Positions 8,932 through 16,698 are shown, counted from the stretch's first letter. The stretch: DNA of 27,159 nt from Nitrosomonadaceae bacterium (GCA_021300055.1 JAJTHU010000174.1:1-27159); one strand, 5' to 3'. Numbers and translations are program-made. The notes: generated by a model from the sequence alone, not told the origin.

Positions 8932-9702
8932 CTACATCAGTCGCGGCAGCATGGCGTCAACAGTTGCTGCCGTATCCTGCGCAAACGCGAACTGCGACCA
9001 ACGCGTTCCCGGCGCGGGCTGCAACGGCAACGAGCGGATTGGGGTGCGCGCACTAAGGCGCTGACACCACTCCCACCACCACATGCGCTGCAAGGCCGGT
9101 GCTTCTGTAAAGCCCCCCAAGGCGCGGGCTACTTGGCTTCTCAGCATGCTGTTGGTCATCGGCACAAGATCGAGCATCTGCAGCCATGCATGCGGATAGT
9201 CTGAAGAAAAGCCATCGGATTGGTGAACCAACCACGACTCCTCTTGCTCGCTGCGTCCTTCGCGGTCGCTGCGATATCCCGCCTGCATCGCCTCATGCGT
9301 CGTCGCGAGCGCGGTACGCCGCTCGTCATCATGTACATACCAAGTGCTAACTTCTGAACCCACGGCCATTACACAGAACCAGGTGGTCTCAACTTGCTCA
9401 AGCGCGCGATTACACATCCGCCCTGGGTGGTGTGATGTCGTCGGAAACACAATCTGGTGTGCGCTCGGCCGCGTTGGCTGTTCGCGCGTTAGCCACGCGT
9501 GCCACTCAGGTCCGTCAACCACCAACAAAATAGGTGTGCGCCGCGCGTCGCGCTCGGCGTAATAGGAAAGATCAAACAACCATTGTCGCGCCGCGTCGGC
9601 AAGCTGCGCGACATCGCCTAGCAGTAGCGCAACGATGGTTACATCCGTCGGCTGTGTTGCGGATCGCGTCGCATTCGCTGTAGTTTGCGCGCCCAAGGAC
9701 AT
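8932..9702 (-). CDS. Degenerate GT-A (family 2-like) glycosyltransferase or related protein
   Basis: The protein is 256 aa and I do not recognise the family with certainty. The pattern HPGRMCNRALEQV (92-104) followed by TWFCVMAVGSEV resembles the segment of family 2 glycosyltransferases that leads into the DXD metal site. Here the site reads AVGSEV and no DXD is present. A later stretch (NSMLRSQVARALGGF) resembles the GT2 segment that normally reads RRSAFERIGGF. An inactive or altered GT-A domain is therefore likely. It starts six bases after the wzt-like ATPase gene and is followed, in the same frame, by the GT-B glycosyltransferase. That position suggests the two act together on the exported glycan. 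Confidence 0.6.
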   Translation of the reverse strand: MSLGAQTTANATRSATQPTDVTIVALLLGDVAQLADAARQWLFDLSYYAERDARRTPILLVVDGPEWHAWLTREQPTRPSAHQIVFPTTSHHPGRMCNRALEQVETTWFCVMAVGSEVSTWYVHDDERRTALATTHEAMQAGYRSDREGRSEQEESWLVHQSDGFSSDYPHAWLQMLDLVPMTNSMLRSQVARALGGFTEAPALQRMWWWEWCQRLSARTPIRSLPLQPAPGTRWSQFAFAQDTAATVDAMLPRLM

Positions 9703-9708
9703 CGCCCG

Positions 9709-10476
9709 CTAGGGGCCCGCAGTTATCGTGCGCCCGAGCGCGTGGTCGCGGTACGCGCGCACCACGTCGTCAGTCGGACCGTCCGCCATGATGCGTCCGT
9801 GATCCATCCAAACGGTGCGGTTGCAGTACTCGGCAAGCAGGTCAAGGCTGTGCGAAGAGAACACCAATATCTTGCCCTGCGCCATGAACTCGCGCATCCG
9901 CGTATTGGCTTTCTCGGTGAAGGCGAGGTCGCCTGCACCCATGACCTCGTCAAGCAGCAGAATCTCAGGGTTGACAGAGGTCGATACCGCAAATGCCAAG
10001 CGCACAAACATGCCGCTCGAGTAGGTGCGCACGGGGTAATCGAGAAACTTGCCCAACTCAGAAAAGTCAGCAATCTCTGGGAGTTTGGCCTCAATCTCGC
10101 GCGGCGTCATGCCTAGCAGCATCGCGCGGATGCGGATGTTCTCCCAACCGGAGCGGTTGTATTCGAATCCGGTCGCAAACTCAAAGAGTGGGCAAACGTG
10201 CCCAACGGTATGTGCGCGGCCGGTCGTCGGGGGATAAATACCCGCCATTACCTTTAGCAGGGTCGACTTCCCCGCGCCGTTGTGGCCGATGAGGCCGACG
10301 CGTTCCCCCGCGCCAATGCGCAAGCTCACTCCCCGCAAGGCTTCCACCACGTTGACGAGGCGTGTCTCGCGGTTACGCAGGCTCGCAATGAACCCTTTGA
10401 GCGTATGACCGTCCGCGGCGGTGCCGATATCAAAGCGCACGCCAACGTTATCGAGTTGAATCGAAATCGCGCTCAT
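9709..10476 (-). CDS. wzt: Polysaccharide ABC exporter ATP-binding protein (Wzt/KpsT/TagH-like)
   Basis: This is the ATPase of the ABC exporter that moves an undecaprenyl-linked glycan across the inner membrane. The protein is 255 aa. Walker A is GHNGAGKST (64-72), the signature is YSSGMFVRLAFA (152-163), Walker B is ILLLDEVMGAGD (172-183) and the switch His is in SSHS (207-210). YSSGM and the DEVMGAGD stretch are typical of O-antigen, capsule and teichoic-acid exporters. It lacks the extra C-terminal carbohydrate-binding domain of the long Wzt proteins. The start at 10476 overlaps the permease stop (ATGA); a longer open frame to 10590 would lie inside the permease and is rejected. Confidence 0.93.
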   Translation of the reverse strand: MSAISIQLDNVGVRFDIGTAADGHTLKGFIASLRNRETRLVNVVEALRGVSLRIGAGERVGLIGHNGAGKSTLLKVMAGIYPPTTGRAHTVGHVCPLFEFATGFEYNRSGWENIRIRAMLLGMTPREIEAKLPEIADFSELGKFLDYPVRTYSSGMFVRLAFAVSTSVNPEILLLDEVMGAGDLAFTEKANTRMREFMAQGKILVFSSHSLDLLAEYCNRTVWMDHGRIMADGPTDDVVRAYRDHALGRTITAGP

Positions 10477-11312
10477 AGGATGTAAACGATGCGGCGGTCG
10501 AGGCGCAACGCGACGAGCAAAGCGATAAGCGCTAGTACGCCGATATAAATGCCAGTTGAGACGTAAATCTCTGTCGGCGCGGGCGTCCATTGAGTTAGTG
10601 GATGCCGCAAACCCTCAATGAGGTAGTAGAGCGGGTTGTATTTGTAGACGAAATCAAGTCCGCGCTCCCGCAACACATCGACCGTGAAGAACACGGGCGT
10701 CACAAAGAACAATACCTGTAGCAGCGCGGTCATCCCGTGGGGCAGATCGCGGAACCGCGCCGATGCGTAGGCCATGATCGTCGCGTGCAGATAGCTAGCG
10801 ATGAACAGCAAGACGACACCAGGTAGCGCCCAGAACATCCCCACATTCAGGCCACGCCCCATGATCAGCATGACAAAGAAAAAAATCACGACGCCGATCA
10901 CGAGCGGCACCACCGCATTCACCATCACGCGAAGCACATAGATTTGCTTCGGATAGGTAAATTGCTTGATGTACCCCTCGGCAAACACGAAAGCGTTGCC
11001 GCCGTCGGTGATGGTCTGCGTCAAATAGCCCCAGACCACGAACCCGATAGTCAAGAACGGCAGAAAAGTCTCGAGCGGTTGGCGAAACAGCGTGGCATAA
11101 ATGATGCCAATGCCACCCACCCAAAGCGCGAGGTTGAGCAATATCCAAGCGGGTCCGATGAATGACTTCGCAAATCGATTGCGCACATCGGCCATCCCAA
11201 GGTGCCACCACACACGCCAATTGGAGAGTGCCGCGAGGTTATCGCGCGCCAATTGGGAGATGGGCGTCATCGGGACGGTTGTTGGCTGTGTGGACTCGGC
11301 CGAAGTGCTCAT
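10473..11312 (-). CDS. wzm: Polysaccharide ABC exporter permease (Wzm/KpsM-like)
   Basis: This is the ABC-2 type permease of the glycan exporter, working with the ATPase encoded next to it. The protein is 279 aa, with about six hydrophobic segments near residues 54-76, 83-105, 131-151, 161-181, 195-213 and 252-269. The cytoplasmic N-terminal motif ADVRNRFAKSFIGPAW is the amphipathic helix typical of Wzm, KpsM and TagG. The segment YNPLYYLIEGLRHPL before the last helix is also characteristic. It overlaps the stop of the GNAT gene and the start of the ATPase gene by four bases each. Confidence 0.94.
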   Translation of the reverse strand: MSTSAESTQPTTVPMTPISQLARDNLAALSNWRVWWHLGMADVRNRFAKSFIGPAWILLNLALWVGGIGIIYATLFRQPLETFLPFLTIGFVVWGYLTQTITDGGNAFVFAEGYIKQFTYPKQIYVLRVMVNAVVPLVIGVVIFFFVMLIMGRGLNVGMFWALPGVVLLFIASYLHATIMAYASARFRDLPHGMTALLQVLFFVTPVFFTVDVLRERGLDFVYKYNPLYYLIEGLRHPLTQWTPAPTEIYVSTGIYIGVLALIALLVALRLDRRIVYIL

Positions 11313-11833
11313 GCGGCTCCGACGGGTCGCAGGCGCTGCATGAAAACGACGCCACGTGCGGTGTCACACTGCGTTGGACGGTCGGGCGCGATGTGCTCGA
11401 AGCCCAAGGACTCGTAAAGGCGAATGGCTCGCACGTTATCCGCGTACACCTCTAGGAACACGCGCTGCAGGCCCAGCTCACCAAACGCAAACGCAACGAG
11501 CGCCGCGATCGCTTCGCGAATGAGTCCCTTGCCGGATGCGCCGGGTGCGGCAATAAAGCGCCCCACTTCCGCCTCGCCAACTTCGCGATCAATGCCGTAA
11601 ATCGATACCTGGCCGACCGCTGCATTTGTCGCCGCATCTTCGACGACGAACATCAATGCGTCATCTGTTTGCTGCAACGATTCAAACCACGCGCGGTGCG
11701 CCTCTGGGCTAATGACATCGCTGTGCTTAAACCAGCGGCGCACTTCATCCCGGTTCCGCCATGCGAGAGTCATTTCGAGATCTTCGGCCTCGAGCAAGCG
11801 CAGACGGACACGCTCGGTCTGGATGGGTCTCAT
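11309..11833 (-). CDS. GNAT N-acetyltransferase, probably acting on a nucleotide amino sugar
   Basis: The protein is 174 aa, of the RimJ/RimL/PseH branch of GNATs. It has the segment LAWRNRDEVRRWF (23-35) followed by ISPEAHRAWF (41-50), a pattern shared with PseH and related sugar acetyltransferases. The acetyl-CoA loop is GASGKG (98-103), and the C-terminal motif is NVRAIRLYESLGF. Its start overlaps by four bases the stop of the gene ending in a DegT-type aminotransferase domain. The natural inference is that it acetylates the amino group installed by that domain, as WecD or PseH do in other pathways. Substrate identity is inference; a ribosomal-protein acetyltransferase is the alternative but fits the context less well. 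Confidence 0.82.
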   Translation of the reverse strand: MRPIQTERVRLRLLEAEDLEMTLAWRNRDEVRRWFKHSDVISPEAHRAWFESLQQTDDALMFVVEDAATNAAVGQVSIYGIDREVGEAEVGRFIAAPGASGKGLIREAIAALVAFAFGELGLQRVFLEVYADNVRAIRLYESLGFEHIAPDRPTQCDTARGVVFMQRLRPVGAA

Positions 11834-13920
11834 GCCGCCGCTCCTTGCGGCAACGCCGGAGACTGACTCAACCGCGCCACGTGCTCAATCGTGCGCGCGA
11901 TCACACGATCGACGTCGGCATCGCTCAGCCGCAGGTGCAGCGGCAACGAAATGATCTCTTCAGATGCGCGTCGCGCTTCCGGGCATGTGCCGTCTGCGTA
12001 GCTGAACATCCGATAGTGAGTGTTGTCGCGGTAATGCACGCCGGGGAAGATGCCATCGACATTCAACTTCGCCATCACTTCATCCCGATGTGCGACGCGA
12101 ATTTGGAACAAGTGCGTAGCGGATTCGCATGAAACATCAACCGGAATGGTGCGTATCTCTGGGTGCGCGGCAAAACCAGCGCGGTAGCGCGCCGCGATCT
12201 CGCGGCGACGTGCATTGTCCTGATCCAATACTGGTAACTGCGCGAGCGCGAGCGCGGCCATGATCGAGTTGCCGTGATACTTGTAGCCGACGAATTCAAC
12301 GTCGTACTTCCATTTGTAGTCGCCCTGCGCCGCTGTGCGCGCGTAGGTGTCTTTGTTGATGCCTAACCAAGACAGTTTGCGCGCCATTTCATCGTCTTCG
12401 GCTCTGGCAAAGCAGACCATACCCGCATCAGCAGTCGGCAGATTTTTGACTGCCTGAAAACTAAACACCGTCGCGTCGGCGTCGTGCCCAACGTGTCGAG
12501 AATCAACTCGGGTGCCAGCCATGTGCGCAGCGTCGAGGATCATCGCAATTCCGCGCGCTCGACAAATCGCGAGAACCTCAGCATAACGCCCTGCATTGCC
12601 GCCCATGCCAACAAACATCACCGCGCGCGTCCGCGGCGTGATCTTGGCCAAGACATCTTGCGGGTCGAGGCAAAGCGATTGGTCGACGTCCGCAAAAATG
12701 GGCTTCATGTCGGCATAGAGAATCGTGTGGCTATCCGACACAAACGTCAGCGGCGTGGTGATGATTTCGTCACCATCCGCCCATCCCAATCGGCGCTTCA
12801 ATACTTCAACAGCGAGATGCAATCCGACCGTCGCCGAGTTCAGGAAGTGGGCGTGTGGAAGCCCGGTGTATTGCTTCCAAGCCTCTTCAAACTCATTGGT
12901 CTTAAAGCCTAAACCTGTCCAGCCTTTTTCAAGACACTCGCGAATACCTGCTAGGCACTCTTCAACACGGAACGTCGGCACAAACAACTGCACAGCGGCC
13001 TCCGCTTGGACCGGCGCGGGCTCGGGTTGTAGCGTGGCGCGCTCAGCGAGGCAATCTGCCAACTGGGACTGCCAATCGCGCATGGCGATGCCCAGTGATT
13101 CAAGCTTCTCATGCGCGAGCACAGAATATGCGGGTCGCTTGGCCGGCGCGTTGAATTCAGCGGTCGAGATTGGTTCAACGTGATTGCATTTGCGCGCAGG
13201 GTCTGCGGTGCTGCTGATGATCTGCTCAGCAAATCCATGCCACGATGTGGTTCCGGTTGCCGTGACGTGATAGACGCCATTTGGAATCGTCAACTCAACG
13301 CCATTGCGGCTCGCACGAAACATCTTGCCGGTAGCCTGTGCAACATCGCGTACCCACGTCGGGCCGCCAAATTGGTCGTTGACGACGCGCAGTTGATCGC
13401 GGGTCGCGGCAAGACCCAGCATCGTCAGCAAGAAATTGTGGCGCCGGTTGGAATACAGCCAAGCGGTTCGCAGAATCAGATAGCGCTTGGCGATTGAAGA
13501 GATGGCAAGTTCACCCGCCAACTTAGTCATGCCGTAAACACTTTGCGGCGCAACCGGATCGGTCTCTTGGTACGGACGCTCACCATTTCCCGCAAACACG
13601 TAGTCCGTCGAAAAATGAATGAGCGCCGCGCCGCATGCGTTTGCTTCTTCTGCCAAGAGTGCAGGCGCGAACCCGTTAACTTGCATCGCAACAGCTGCGT
13701 CCGACTCCGCTTGATCGACCGCCGTATAAGCGGCGGCATTGACAATGAGCGCTGGGCGCAGCCGACTGATTTCGCGGCGTACTTGGTCCGGCTTGGTCAA
13801 ATCAAGTTGTGCGCGCGTCGTCGCGACCACCTGAAAGTCAGAGGCGTTCGATAGCATTCGCGCAAGCTCGTAGCCGAGCTGCCCGTTCTTGCCAGTAATC
13901 AGAATCGTGGGCTTGGACAT
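11830..13920 (-). CDS. rmlD: Fusion: dTDP-4-dehydrorhamnose reductase (RmlD) + DegT/DnrJ/EryC1-type sugar aminotransferase
   Basis: This 696-residue protein has two enzyme domains in one uninterrupted frame. Residues 4-290 are RmlD, which reduces dTDP-4-keto-L-rhamnose to dTDP-L-rhamnose. They carry GKNGQLG (10-16) for NAD(P)H binding, STDYVFAG (104-111) and the catalytic YGMTK with Y129 and K133. A linker rich in Ala, Pro and Glu (about 291-310) leads to a full PLP-dependent sugar aminotransferase (311-690). That domain has LDAAH with D463, which contacts the PLP ring nitrogen, and K492 in SFQAVKNL as the Schiff-base lysine. It is preceded by rmlB, rmlA and rmlC and followed, with ATGA overlap, by a GNAT gene. 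RmlD normally stands alone at about 300 aa. The amino-sugar product (for example 4-amino-4,6-dideoxyhexose) is inference. Confidence 0.93.
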   Translation of the reverse strand: MSKPTILITGKNGQLGYELARMLSNASDFQVVATTRAQLDLTKPDQVRREISRLRPALIVNAAAYTAVDQAESDAAVAMQVNGFAPALLAEEANACGAALIHFSTDYVFAGNGERPYQETDPVAPQSVYGMTKLAGELAISSIAKRYLILRTAWLYSNRRHNFLLTMLGLAATRDQLRVVNDQFGGPTWVRDVAQATGKMFRASRNGVELTIPNGVYHVTATGTTSWHGFAEQIISSTADPARKCNHVEPISTAEFNAPAKRPAYSVLAHEKLESLGIAMRDWQSQLADCLAERATLQPEPAPVQAEAAVQLFVPTFRVEECLAGIRECLEKGWTGLGFKTNEFEEAWKQYTGLPHAHFLNSATVGLHLAVEVLKRRLGWADGDEIITTPLTFVSDSHTILYADMKPIFADVDQSLCLDPQDVLAKITPRTRAVMFVGMGGNAGRYAEVLAICRARGIAMILDAAHMAGTRVDSRHVGHDADATVFSFQAVKNLPTADAGMVCFARAEDDEMARKLSWLGINKDTYARTAAQGDYKWKYDVEFVGYKYHGNSIMAALALAQLPVLDQDNARRREIAARYRAGFAAHPEIRTIPVDVSCESATHLFQIRVAHRDEVMAKLNVDGIFPGVHYRDNTHYRMFSYADGTCPEARRASEEIISLPLHLRLSDADVDRVIARTIEHVARLSQSPALPQGAAA

Positions 13921-13943
13921 GGGCCGTTATTGCGCTTCAATCG

Positions 13944-14516
13944 CTATGGGTAGGTCTGCGCATCGGCGAGCAGAGGCGCGTTTGCGTCGGCAGGCTTTAA
14001 CTGTGGCAATTCGCCCTCGGCAAGCGGCCAAGGAATTTGCAGCGCAGGGTCGTTCCAGCGAAGGCTGCGTTCATGCGCCGGCGCGTAGTAGTCGGTGGTC
14101 TTGTAGAGAAACTCTGCTGCGGGAGAAGTGACCAGAAACCCATGGGCAAAGCCCGGCGGCACCCACAACATGCGGTAATTTTCTGCCGACAACGTAATGC
14201 AAACACTATGGCCAAAAGTAGGCGACGAGCGGCGCAGGTCAACAACAACATCGAACACCTCACCTGCGACTACCCGCACCAACTTGCCCTGCGCTTGTTC
14301 CGCTTGATAGTGAAGCCCGCGTAGAACACCCTTGACGCTGCGCGAGTGGTTGTCCTGAACAAAATGTGCATCAACACCGACGAGTTCCGCAAATTGCTTC
14401 GCGTTGTAGCTCTCGAAAAAAAAGCCTCGCGCGTCACCGAAAACAGCGGGTTCAATGAGCTTTACATCGGCGATTGCGGTTTCAACGACCTGCATGCTTT
14501 TTACTGGCGAAGGCAT
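13944..14516 (-). CDS. rmlC: dTDP-4-dehydrorhamnose 3,5-epimerase
   Basis: RmlC epimerises dTDP-4-keto-6-deoxy-D-glucose at C3 and C5 to dTDP-4-keto-L-rhamnose. The protein is 190 aa and has the full cupin pattern. DARGFFFESYN lies near residue 28, LRGLHYQ contains the catalytic His69, and VVVDLRRSSPTFG (90-102) follows. Then come VPPGFAHGFLV and the Tyr138 region, and WNDP (154-157) supplies the catalytic Asp. The start codon shares one base with the rmlA stop (TAATG). A downstream ATG at 14495 is a possible alternative start. The 23-base gap to the rmlD fusion keeps it in the same operon. Confidence 0.96.
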   Translation of the reverse strand: MPSPVKSMQVVETAIADVKLIEPAVFGDARGFFFESYNAKQFAELVGVDAHFVQDNHSRSVKGVLRGLHYQAEQAQGKLVRVVAGEVFDVVVDLRRSSPTFGHSVCITLSAENYRMLWVPPGFAHGFLVTSPAAEFLYKTTDYYAPAHERSLRWNDPALQIPWPLAEGELPQLKPADANAPLLADAQTYP

Positions 14517-15406
14517 TAGTAGAGCTTCTCCGAGAGCATGCGCACCAGATAACGGCCGTATTCGTTCTTGAGCATCGGCTTGGCAAGGGCTTCGACGTCT
14601 GCTGCGCTAATCCAGCCCTGCCGGTAGGCGATCTCTTCAGGGCATGCCACCTTGAGGCCTTGGCGTCGTTCAATCGTTTCGATGTACTGAGATGCCTCTA
14701 GCAATGATTCATGCGTCCCCGTATCCAACCAAGCCATACCACGGCCCATGGTTTCGCAACTCAATGCGTTGCGCTCAAGATAGAGCCGATTCAGATCGGT
14801 AATTTCGAGTTCGCCGCGCTTGCTGGGCTTCAGCGAACGCGCCAACTCGCAAACCTGCGAATCGTAAAAATAGATGCCTGTGACCGCATAGCGCGATTTC
14901 GGCTGTGCGGGCTTTTCGTCGAGTGACACCACTTTCCCGTTTGCATCGAACTCCGCTACCCCATACCGCTCTGGGTCGTTGACTGGGTAAGCGAACACAG
15001 TGGCCCCCTGCTCGCGGGACGCTGCGCGTTTGAGTAGTGACGACAGGTCGTGTCCGTAAAAGATGTTGTCGCCGAGGATCAATGCGGACGCCTGCCCGTG
15101 GACGAATGATTCACCGATGATGAAGGCTTGGGCCAGACCATCCGGCGACGGTTGCACGGCGTAAGAAAGCTTGAGGCCCCACTTCTCACCTGTGCCCAAT
15201 AGTTCCTGAAAGCGTGGCGTATCTTGAGGCGTCGAGATGATGAGGATTTCGCGAATACCCGCCAACATCAACGTGGTCAACGGGTAATAAACCATCGGCT
15301 TGTCGTAAATCGGCAGCAACTGCTTCGATACGACTTGTGTCACCGGATAGAGGCGTGTGCCACTTCCGCCCGCCAAAATAATTCCCTTGCGATTTGGGGT
15401 ACTCAT
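14516..15406 (-). CDS. rmlA: Glucose-1-phosphate thymidylyltransferase
   Basis: RmlA makes dTDP-glucose from dTTP and glucose 1-phosphate, the first step towards dTDP-L-rhamnose. The protein is 296 aa, the usual length. It has the nucleotidyltransferase signature LAGGSGTRLYP (11-21), SKQLLPIYDKPMVYYPL, and GDNIFYG for metal and sugar binding. EKP and WLDTGTH are also where expected. Start 15406 was chosen because family members begin a few residues before KGIILAGGSG, and GGAG stands nine bases upstream. The frame is open further up to 15514, but that extension does not resemble RmlA. Confidence 0.97.
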   Translation of the reverse strand: MSTPNRKGIILAGGSGTRLYPVTQVVSKQLLPIYDKPMVYYPLTTLMLAGIREILIISTPQDTPRFQELLGTGEKWGLKLSYAVQPSPDGLAQAFIIGESFVHGQASALILGDNIFYGHDLSSLLKRAASREQGATVFAYPVNDPERYGVAEFDANGKVVSLDEKPAQPKSRYAVTGIYFYDSQVCELARSLKPSKRGELEITDLNRLYLERNALSCETMGRGMAWLDTGTHESLLEASQYIETIERRQGLKVACPEEIAYRQGWISAADVEALAKPMLKNEYGRYLVRMLSEKLY

Positions 15407-15407
15407 C

Positions 15408-15548
15408 TCAAGCGCTCCGGGCAACCACCGAACCAGCGGTCGCTTTTGCCGACTCGCGCTTGCTCTCATCCCCACCAAAAGCCGTGGGGCCCCTGCTCGG
15501 TGCGGTCGCGGCAACGCCCGCTACGCAAACAACCTTGCGCGCAATCAT
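15408..15548 (-). CDS. Possible small protein of 46 residues between rmlB and rmlA
   Basis: This ATG-started frame fills the rmlB-rmlA gap exactly. Its ATG overlaps the rmlB stop (ATGA, 15548-15545), and its TGA ends one base before the rmlA ATG. The deduced peptide starts MIARKVVCVAGVAAT, a weakly hydrophobic segment with one Cys. A polar part rich in Gly, Ser, Lys and Glu follows, ending VVARSA. I recognise no family. Such fully coupled junctions match the other overlaps of this operon. The same gap is also open in the rmlA frame, so in this GC-rich DNA the open frame could be chance. Confidence 0.4.
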   Translation of the reverse strand: MIARKVVCVAGVAATAPSRGPTAFGGDESKRESAKATAGSVVARSA

Positions 15549-16612
15549 GCGGCCACCTTTCCGTACTGCTTGGTCATCCAGTCACGATAGGCGCCCGAGG
15601 TCACACCACTCACCCACTCGGCGTTGTCCAGATACCACTGGATTGTCTTTCTCAGGCCTGACTCAAAGCTTTCCTGCGCGCGCCATCCAAGCTCGTTTTC
15701 TAGTTTGGTCGCGTCGATCGCGTAGCGGCGGTCATGGCCGGGGCGGTCGGTCACAAATACGATTTGCTCGCGGTAGCTCTTGCCATCACTGCGCGGCCGC
15801 AGTTGATCCAAGGCGTCGCAGATCGCATGGACCACTTCCAAGTTGTTGCGCTCATTACGGCCACCGATGTTGTAGGTCTCGCCAAGCCGTCCCTTCGCCA
15901 ACGCGAGGCGAATGGCGTGGCAGTGATCTTCCACGTAAAGCCAGTCACGCACGTTCTTTCCGTCACCATAGACAGGCAGGTTCTTGCCAGCGAGCGCATT
16001 GGTGATCATGAGCGGGATGAGTTTCTCGGGGAAGTGATACGGCCCGTAGTTGTTTGAGCAGTTCGTTGTCAAAACTGGCAAGCCATACGTGTGATGATGG
16101 GCGCGCACCAAGTGGTCAGACGCCGCTTTCGAAGCGGAGTAGGGGCTATTCGGCTGGTAGGCGTGCTCTTCGGTGAAGGCGGGATCGTCCATGTTCAACG
16201 AGCCGTACACCTCATCGGTCGAAACATGCAAAAAGCGGAAGCTCGTACGCGCTTCAGGCGTCAGGCTTGCGACATAGCCGCGTGTAGCTTCTAGCAGGTG
16301 AAAAGTGCCAACCACGTTGGTCGCGATAAACTCATCCGCGCCATGGATAGAGCGGTCCACATGGCTCTCCGCGGCGAAATTCACGATCGCGCGCGGCTTG
16401 ACCTCAGCGAGGAGCGCGTCGACGAGTTTGCGGTCGCCAATGTCGCCATGCACAAAGCGATAGCGTGGGTTCCCTGCGACGTCGGCCAGCGACTGCAAGT
16501 TGCCTGCATAGCTGAGTTTGTCGAGGTTGACGACCCCGTCTGATTCGTTCGCCAGCCATTGGCGCACGAAGTTCGACCCGATAAAGCCTGCACCGCCGGT
16601 GACTATGATCAT
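15545..16612 (-). CDS. rmlB: dTDP-glucose 4,6-dehydratase
   Basis: RmlB converts dTDP-glucose to dTDP-4-keto-6-deoxy-D-glucose, the branch point for rhamnose and for amino-dideoxy sugars. The protein is 355 aa. The NAD-binding motif is TGGAGFIGSN (5-14), the catalytic triplet lies in STDEVYG (131-137), and the SDR pair is YSASK with Y158 and K162. NNYGPYHFPEKLIPL and GDGKNVRDWLYVEDH are diagnostic of RmlB. It is the first gene of the rml set. An extended -10 promoter candidate lies about 35 bases upstream, although read-through from the core glycosyltransferase gene 86 bases away is also possible. Confidence 0.97.
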   Translation of the reverse strand: MIIVTGGAGFIGSNFVRQWLANESDGVVNLDKLSYAGNLQSLADVAGNPRYRFVHGDIGDRKLVDALLAEVKPRAIVNFAAESHVDRSIHGADEFIATNVVGTFHLLEATRGYVASLTPEARTSFRFLHVSTDEVYGSLNMDDPAFTEEHAYQPNSPYSASKAASDHLVRAHHHTYGLPVLTTNCSNNYGPYHFPEKLIPLMITNALAGKNLPVYGDGKNVRDWLYVEDHCHAIRLALAKGRLGETYNIGGRNERNNLEVVHAICDALDQLRPRSDGKSYREQIVFVTDRPGHDRRYAIDATKLENELGWRAQESFESGLRKTIQWYLDNAEWVSGVTSGAYRDWMTKQYGKVAA

Positions 16613-16645
16613 GCGCGTTGACTAGAGTGAAACCACAAACCCAAG

Positions 16646-16654
16646 ATTTTATCA
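16646..16654 (-). promoter_or_regulatory. Candidate extended -10 promoter for the rml operon
   Basis: On the minus strand the sequence reads TGATAAAAT, a TGn extension plus a near-consensus -10 hexamer, ending 33 bases before the rmlB ATG. There is no recognisable -35, which extended -10 promoters can lack. The 86-base gap shows no terminator after the upstream glycosyltransferase. Confidence 0.4.
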
Positions 16655-16698
16655 GTCGCGGCGTGATTTTCCCTCTGTCCCCACCTTATCGAACCCAA

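Noticed and set aside
10477..10590. Longer start for the Wzt-like ATPase
   Set aside because: The extension lies inside the permease gene and lacks similarity to the family; ATG 10476 overlaps the permease stop as ATGA.
15407..15514. N-terminal extension of RmlA
   Set aside because: The added residues (Arg/Pro-rich) are not RmlA-like, and a ribosome site precedes ATG 15406.
16613..16698. JUMPstart/ops element for RfaH control of the polysaccharide operon
   Set aside because: I looked for GGCGGTAG on the minus strand in the leader and did not find it.
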